Source: Ontholestes murinus
Lineage: Eukaryota > Arthropoda > Insecta > Coleoptera > Staphylinidae
NCBI GenBank assembly: GCA_963969525.1
Contig: OZ018397.1
Coordinates: forward strand, 58,410,182 to 58,474,181
Direction of reading: 5' to 3'
DNA: 64,000 nucleotides
Below the pieces are notes generated by a model that searched no databases, had not been told where the DNA came from, and saw only the letters and a program-made list of their open reading frames with translations. The translations under genes were made by a program, and so were the position numbers. Position 1 is the first letter of the stretch; every line of letters starts with the position of its first letter. Below are positions 38,901-47,900 of this stretch, piece after piece.

Positions 38901-41900
38901 AACTCTTTTTAAAGATTTTCTAAAAAAACTCTCAAGATTTGTTTAAAATTATTTGATTTTTTTATTGTTACATATGAACAGTTCTATATTTACCTTTTCT
39001 TTTTATTTCTACCAATAATCCAGCCTTTTTGATTCTGAAACAAAAACAATATGTTTTCAGCTAAACTAAAAAATAAATTCAACTCGTCTTAAAAAATTTT
39101 AAAAGTTTACAAAAACAGTTTTTTTTTTCAAGTTTTCTAAAAAGTATTAAAAAGTGTCAAATGTTTTTTTTTAAATTGAAAGTATATTAAAGAGGTTTCT
39201 AGAAAGGTTTGGAAATATTCAATTCGTTTTTAATTTCTAGGGAAATTCTGAATATTTCTAAAACTTTTTAAACTTTCTTAAAATGTCAAAAATGACAAAT
39301 AGATTTTTATAGACATATAGAATATGACTTATTAAAACTTTTTCTAACAAATTGTATAAAAAAATTTAAAACACTTTTTGAGGTTTTCTAAATATTTTCA
39401 TTAACATTTTTAGGAAATATTTAAAAGTTTATGAGTTTTGTTGAAGCTGTTCTGATATTTTCTAATTTTTTTTTGATAATCTTAAAATCTATTCGAAATT
39501 CTTTGTTAAATACAAACTGTTAGCTTTTATATGATTTCCATATTAGTTCTGCCAATGATTGAGATATTTTTCTTTTTTTTAAACAACGTTCTTTTTCATC
39601 TCTTCTAAAAAAAGACTTTTCAAAATGTGAAAATTTACTAAATAGTTTTTGAGTTATTTTAAATTTTCTTTCTTTCTCAGAAAGGTTCGGAAATACTCAA
39701 AAAAAAGTTATCTTAAAATTTTTGTATAATAATAATATTTTATTTCCAACAAGTTGCAGAACTTTATAATGAAAATTTCATATGATAACTACAAAGTATT
39801 TACTGAATGTGTACAGTTTAAAAATAAGCTAAATTCTTGCAAACCTAGAAAATTATTTAAATAATTGATTGATGAGGCTGATAAATGTTGAAAGTTCATC
39901 TTCACTTCACAAGTGTAGAAAATTATTGTAAAAACGCAGTAACATTAGTGTAAAAATAAAACTTAAAAACGTCTAAAACACATTAAGATAAAACTAAATG
40001 TAAAGATACGATAAAGTGCTTGTAAATATGAAAAATTAAAAGACAATTAACACATTAAAATATTTGTATACATAAAACTTAAAAACTAAATCTAAAAAAC
40101 ATGTTAAAATGATTCTAAAGATAAAATGTTAAACAGAAGCAAACAACACATTAAAATTCATGTAATAATAAAACTTAAAAATAGATAGAAAAACATATTA
40201 ATATTATGAGGTTATCTAAAAAGTTTTGGACTATTATTTTTAATTTATTTTAAAATATATATATATATATTTTGCAATTTCTTTTGAAAATTTTAAAAAA
40301 ATTTAAAATTGTTTAAAAATTTTCAAAAAGTTTTCCAAAAATTTTAGGTTTTTGTAGATTAAAAAAATGTGTGTATAAAATTAGTTCCATTTTTACATTT
40401 ACAAATTCAGTTTGTGAAAATATTGAGAAATATTTTTTTCTCAAACTTTAAAAATATTCAGAAGTTTTTGAAAAACGTTTGCTGTTTCTTTTTTATGTGT
40501 GTTTTTTATTGTAGTTAACAAAAGATTGAAAAACTGTATAAAGTTTCAACAATTTTCCAACGATATGTAAATCAGTTTCAGAAATGTATTTAAATAGAAA
40601 AACCTGTTGAATTTTAAAATTATTTTCTCTAATAATTCACAAAGCAAGATATCAATTTATCCAAGAATAATGAAAATTGAAGTTGACCAAAATTCTCCAA
40701 AAATAATAGGAATTTTGAAAAAAGTATTTTTTTAAATCTTTTTAAAACTTTTCCAAAGACTTTTTAAACTGTTTAAAAAATACAAATGTACTAGTTCTTT
40801 CTTTCCCTTAATTAGAGTTTTTCTTTTTCAAAAAGGTATTAAAAAGTGTAAAAAATCACAGATATATATTCTAAATATTTCTAGAAAGGTTTAGGAATAT
40901 TCAAAACATTTTTTAATTTCTGGAGATTTTTATAATAATTTTAAACATTTCTAAAAGACAATAATTTTTTAAACATTTTTGAATCTTTTTAAAAATTTCT
41001 GAAATGTGGGCTGATGAATATTTTTTATGGTTTAGAAATAATTATTTGTTAAAATTTAATGGATGTTTTTAGAGAGAGAACAACATCTTTATTCGAACAA
41101 TTATATACAATTTATGGAAACATACAAGTAAATAACAATGTGGTTAGTCTGTCCGTTGGGCTATCGACCATCGGTCTTTCTGCCCTGTCTTGACTCTAAG
41201 TTATGTCTAAAAAAATTAAATAGTCTTGCTAGCTAGCTTAACAGTCTGGGTGATTCGAACTAATGAATTGATGAATGGTGATTGATGGGTGTTTATGTTT
41301 GGGGGGGATATTGGGGTTTCGGGGGGTACAGAATTTATTGAGGAGGGTTACATTAAAGGGATTTTTGGCGAATTTTAAACTAAGGCTATTTATACGTTGG
41401 GATATTGGGATGACTTGTGTGGTTTCGTAAAGGAGGGCGTTAGAAGGATTGTGTAGGGGATTGATGGGATGTCTTAGTTTGGTAAGGGTACGTAGGGCTG
41501 ACCTTTCGGCGACGTTAAAGTGGTGGAGAGTGGAAGGGCGGATTTGGTTAAATAGGATCGCACTATAATCAATAAGAGGTCGACAAATCGTTGTGTAAAT
41601 GTGTGTGGCTGTTTTGGTGGAAATGCCTTGATTTTTGTAAGTGAGTGCACGGAAATGTCGAGCTCTTATTTTGATTTTGGATTTGATTAATTGTGCGTGG
41701 GCTGTAAAGGAAAGTTTGGAATCGAAAAGGACGCCTAGGTATTTACAGGTGTTGGAGGGGTGGATGTAGGTGTTGTTAATATTAATGGAAGGGGAATGTG
41801 GTGTAATTTTGTGATGGGGAATAAACAGTTTGGATTTGGATGGATGTTTTTATTTTTATTAATATGTTTATTTTGTATTATTTAAGAAACGAGACCAAAG

Positions 41901-44900
41901 ATAAATAAATAAATAAATAAATAAATGTTCTGAAATTTTAAAAAAAAAAACTATTTTAAGATTTTCTAAAATGTTTTGTTTCAATTTTTGGAAATTTTTA
42001 AGATTTTGAGAAGTGATATTAAGAATTTTAATAAATTTAAGATATTTTCTAAAAAATTTTAAGAAATTTTAGGATTTATTTAAAAATTTTGTATTGTTTT
42101 TTTACTATACTTAAAAGTCTGTTCAAAATTTACTTTTAAACTTTAAAAATGTTCAAAAACTCAGTAAATGGTATTCGCAACATTTTTAAGTTTTCTAAAA
42201 TGTATTAAACTTTTAATAGTTATGTAAACGAATTCTACAATGATTAGGGAATATTCAAATGTTTTCTTAATATTTCTAAAGATTTTTTGTACATAATAAT
42301 TTTTGAAACATTTCTAAAACGTTATTAAATGTTTAACAACCGACTTTTCAGAAATTTTTCTAAAGATTTTTAAATGTTCACAGATGATTCTAAACGTTTT
42401 CTAATAAGTTCTATAAATTTTCTAAAAAGTTATAATTCAATTTCTGGAACTTTTATAAATCTTTTTTTTTTTGTTGAAATACTTTAGACTTTTAGAACTC
42501 TAAGAAAATAAGATTTTTTTAAACTATTCTAAATACGATTGTTTTAAGACTTTTTAAAACTTTCAAAAAAAGTTTTAGTGATATTTTCGAATTTTCCAAA
42601 AAGCTTAATATTTTAAAAGTTTTATAATTAGTTACAGATATATTTAAAAGCTGTGGGAATATTTATTTTGCAATCTTTTTTATTTTTTTAATTTTCTGGA
42701 TATTTATAAAAACCTTTTTTCAAAGTTTCAGAAATGTTTTAAAAACATTTAGCGTTTTTCTGAAGTTTCGTAGTAAATTTTAGAATTGCTTAGAAGTTTT
42801 TTTTTAATTTTCGAATCGATCTAAACTTTCAAAATTTTCAAAAAATAGGGATTTTTTAATGTTTTCTAACAAGGTTTGGGAATTCGACCTTTTATAATAA
42901 ATTTTTGAATTAATCACAAGTTTTTGTGAAAATTCATATAATTATTTAAACGTTTTCTGAAAAGTTTTAATTTTTCTTTTTTCTAAAGTTACAGAAATAT
43001 TCTTAGGATTAAAAAAAAATAATTTTAAAATTCAGCAATTTTTTTTTTATTTTTACTAAAAAGTTTTATATCTAACTTACTATTTTACCTTTAATTTAGA
43101 CTTTTCAAATGTTCTTGGTGATGTCTAAACAGGTTCAAGGTTGGAGATTTTGTAATTAAAAAAAGCGTTTGAGAATTTTTCTTTCCTATTCTAAAAAAAC
43201 TATCTTTTAGACTTATACTCATTTTTTTTTATTTTAGAATTTAAATTTTAGTTTAATTTCCAGAAATTATTTTTATTATTAATTATGGAATCAAAACGTT
43301 TTAATTTCTTCAAGATTCCCAAAAATTAAGTCTAAACGTTTCTAAGAAGTTTGAGGTATATTTACAATTTCTCTAAAGAATTTTAAGAATTTTTAAGCTT
43401 TCTTATGAATTAGGCAATTACGAATTTTTCTAGAAAATGGTTTTTTTAACTTTAGGACTTTTTTAGGTTTTCTAAAAATAATAAATTTTGAATAAAATCT
43501 GTTTTAGTGTTGAATTAACATCTAGGTTATTTAATTATTTTTTTTCTAAATTGTCTGGAGAAGTAAAAACTTTTAGAAATTTAATTTTAAGTGTCTTTAG
43601 AAGTTTTGTTTATTTATTTTATCAAAATAGATATAAAAAGAATGTAATCACAAAAAACAAACTTAAAATTTTGAACTAAAGAACCACACAATTACAAATT
43701 ATTTGATAGGTTTAGAAATATTAAAAAGTGTATTTTTTAAAGTTTATAAGTTTTTTCAAATGTTTATTTTTAACTAATAAAAAATTTCTAGAAGTTTTAG
43801 AAATGACTTCCTCAAAAAGTTTTATAAAAATTTTCAATTAAATTTCTTAAATATTTTAATGTTTTCTTAAAAAATTGTAAGCACTTCTGGGATTTTCTAA
43901 AAAGTTGCAGCTTTTAATTACAATTTTAGACTAATTCTACAAATAATTCAGAATATTTTGTTAACATTTTGTCAATATGTTCGATAAAAATTTTTGTAAA
44001 GACTTTTTAAAATGTTTAAGATTTACTAAAAAATTGTAGGGTTATTTTCAAATTTTCTAAAAGTACTCAAAGGTCTAAGGAGCTATAGATATATTTAAAA
44101 GATTTCTAGAAAAATTTATTAGTTTATTCAAGATTTCTTAAAATTTCTGTCGATTTTTTTCTAATATAATTTTTTAAATATTTTTGAAACTTTATAAAAA
44201 CTCCTGAAATATCGTTATTTCAGGAGTTTTTATAAAGTTTCAAAAATGTTTAAAAAATTATATTAGAAAAAAATCTACAGAAATTTTAAGAAAAATAAAA
44301 CTTTTTATAATTGTTTTTAAGGGTTTAGAAAGAATAATTTAAAACGTTTTCTTAAAAATATTAAATAATAAATGTTTAAAAAGTCACGAAAAACGTTTTA
44401 AGGACTTCTAAGAAGTTTCATATTAATTTCTGGAAAATTTTAAAGTTTAAGGAGTTCTTTTGAGGAACTTATTAACAAGTTCTAAAGTTTTCTAAGAAAA
44501 ATTTTTTAAAATGTATTTAAAATTTTTTGAAATACCCTTATTATTAAATAAAAATCGTTTTATATTTAGCTTTTAATTTTATTTCTAAATTATGTATACA
44601 AATAATTCAGCATTCTATTCTAATAAAAATTAAAAAAATTAAACTATTCTAAAAGACAATAAAATGTTCAAAAGTTTACTAAAAAGGTTTTAGGAATATT
44701 TTCCAAAAGCTTTAAACAGTTTAAGAAGATTTCTAATTGGTTACATATATTTAAAAGATTTTTAGAAAGAGTTTTTTTTTATTTCTGAATGTTTTTTGAA
44801 TATGAAAAATTTTGATTTCTGAAACTATGAAATTTTTTCAAATGTCGACTGATGAAACATTTAAAGGCTTTTAAAGGTTTAGAAATGATTTGTTCAAATG

Positions 44901-47900
44901 TTTTCAAAAAAGTATTATAAATTTTCTAAAAATTAAAAAAAAACTCTTTTTTCTGGAGGCAATTTTTAAGGTTTAAGGTTTCTTGAGTTTTAACTGTGTT
45001 TTAAAGTTTTACAGAACTTTCTGCATTGTTGATAGACACAATTAAACAGTTTCTATACAACAACATATCTTATATTTGTAAAAAAAAAATGGTATATTCC
45101 GTTAAATAATTGAAAAAAGAATTCAAAAAACTTCAATAAATTTTTAGAAAACTTTAGAATATATCTAAAACTTTTAACAACGCCAAAGAAACTCAAATTC
45201 TTATAAATTAAAATAAAATTCTCCTGAAAACCTTAAAAATCTTTAGAAATATCATAGAAAAAATGTATTAGTTTAGAAATCTCCAGAAAATTTTAAAAAG
45301 TTCGTCTGGAATATTGGCCGAAATAACACATTTTTTTTCATTTGCAAAGATTTTAGAAAAGTTGACAAATTCTAAAACTTTCTAGGAAACATCAAAAGAT
45401 TTCTTGAAAGAGTTTTTTTTTATTTCTGAAAGTATTTGGAATATGAAAAATTTTGATTTCTGAAACTATGAAATTTTCTCAGTCGACATTTGAAACATTT
45501 AAAAGCTTTTAACGGTTTAGAAATGATTTGTTCAAATGTTGTTCGTTTGTAATATTGGCAGAAATAACACTATTTTTTCATTTGAAAAGATTTTAAAACT
45601 GTTGACAAATTCTAAAACTTTCTAGGAAACATCAAAAGATTTCTAGAAAGAGTTTTTTATTTCTGAAAGTTTTTTGAATATGAAAAATTTTGATTTCTGA
45701 AACTATGAAATTTTCTCAGTCGACATTTGAAAGGTTTAGAAATGATTTGTTCAAATGTTGTTCGTTTGGAATATTGGCAGAAATAACACTATTTTTTCAT
45801 TTGCAAAGATTTTAGAAAAGTTGACAAATTCTAAAACTTTCTAGGAAACATCAAAAGTATTTGGAATACGAAAAATTTTGATTTCTGAAACTATGAAATT
45901 TTCTCAGTCGACATTTGAAACATTTAAAAGCTTTTAACGGTTTAGAAATGATTTGTTCAAATGTTGTTCGTCTGTAATATTGGCAGAAATAACACTATTT
46001 TTTCATTTGAAAAGATTTTAAAACTGTTGACAAATTCTAAAACTTTCTAGGAAACATCAAAAGATTTCTAGAAAGAGTTTTTTTATTTCTGACAGTTTTT
46101 GGAATATGAAAAATTTTGATTTCTGAAACTATGAAATTTTCTCAGTCGACGTTTGAAAGGTTTAGAAATGATTTGTTCAAATGTTGTTCGTTTGGAATAT
46201 TGGCAGAAATAACACTATTTTTTCATTTGCAAAGATTTTAGAAAAGTTGACAAATTCTAAAACTTTCTAGGAAACATCAAAAGTATTTGGAATACGAAAA
46301 ATTTTGATTTCTGAAACTATGAATATTCTCAAATGTCGAGTGATGAAACATTTAAAGGCTTCTAAAGGTTTAGAAATAATTTGTTCAAATTTTTTCAAAA
46401 AAGTATTATAAATTTTTTTAAAATTTTAAAAACCTTTTTTTCTGGAGTCAATTTTTAAGGTTTAAGGTTTCTTAATTTTTTTTTAAGTGCTATAAAGTTT
46501 TCCGAAACTTTCTTGAAATTTGTTAACTTTTCTAAAATATTTTTAATTATACTACAAATCTTGTTAAAACTTTAAAATGTTTACTAAAAAAGATTTAGGG
46601 ATGTTCTCACGTAGTTTTCTAAAAAGTAAAGTATTATAATGTTACAGATACGTGAAAAATCAAATGTTTTTTTTTTATTTCTGAAGATTTTTGGAATATA
46701 AAAATTTCGAAACTTTATAAAAATTCTTAAAATGTCTGTTGATAAAATTTTAAAGACTTTTAAAGGTTCGGAAATAATTTAAATTTATTTATTGTAAGAG
46801 TAACAAAACATTAAATACAACATTAAATACAATTTGTTCAAATGTTTTCTGAAAACATTATTTAAAAAACAATTTTTTTTAAATAAGTTCCCTAAAAAAA
46901 AGTGTTTTATACATTTTAAGGATGTACGAGTTTTTCTGAGGTTGTTTATGTTTAAAAAGAATCGAAATAAAATTTATTTAAATTTTTTTTGTCAAATAGA
47001 AACTGATTTAATTTTGTTCCTAAATTATTTTGTCTTCTGAAGATTTCTAAAAAAAATTTAGCCATTTTTTAGTTTTTAGGAAACATCCGAGGGTTTTAAG
47101 AAAGTTTTAAAACTTTTCTAAAAATTCCTATGATGTTAAGAAGTGGTTTTCAAAAAAATTTAGATTTGTTTTAGGTTTTCAAAAAGTTTGCAAATCAATT
47201 TTGAAAATGTGTGCTGGTGTATAAAATCGGTTTTAATTTTAAGATTACTTTATACTATTAATACTAGAAGCTTTAAGACTTTTCTCAAATTTTATGAAAT
47301 ACAAATGTTTCCTAAAAAAAGTTCAGAATTGTTTAAATATTTCCTGAAAAATTATTAGGTTAGTTTTTTTTAAATGCATTCCAAACAGTTTTAGGCTTTA
47401 TCAAGTTTCAAAAAATATTTGAAGGTTTCTAAGGAATTTGAAAAAGTTTATTTATAAATCGTTTTCTAAAACATTTCGAAATAAATGTTCTAAACATTTT
47501 TAACAACTTGGAATAATTATGATTTTTTAAATAAGGTTTTAAGAGTTTTCTTAAAAGTTTTAGAAATTTTAAGTTCAATAAAATCTTTCAAATATTTCTA
47601 GATTTCTAACAAAAAATAAAACTAACCTTAATCCTTTTATTTAGATTTAGATTTTAAATGTTTTGGATATATTTAAAGAATTTCTAAAAGGTTTGAGAAA
47701 TAATATCAATCTTAAGAATTTTATTTGGCGCACAAAAAAAAAATTCCACAATAATTCGGATCTAAATAAAAAAAAGAAAAATACAAAACAGAAAAAAATG
47801 TTTGATTATAAAAATTATCTAGAATTTTCTAAAAACTTCTAGAATAAAATATAAAATGTTTTTATTCTAAAAAAAGTAATAATATGATTGTTTCAAGGTT

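Larger units (their letters stand above)
41853..47860. repeat. Old degenerate repeat block, right part
   Basis: Continues the same TTTTCTAAAAAGTTTT sequence after the LINE, starting with a short AAAT microsatellite (41900-41926). It includes the inverted repeat at 44133-44293 and the tandem copies at 45350-46340. Open frames at 43488 and 46834 look like composition artefacts (Phe/Lys/Asn-rich, no recognisable domain). Confidence 0.7.

Noticed and set aside
35528..47040. Short forward frames at 35528, 43488 and 46834 as small genes
   Set aside because: They are Phe/Lys/Leu/Asn-rich translations of the A/T repeat, without recognisable domains or flanking gene signals.
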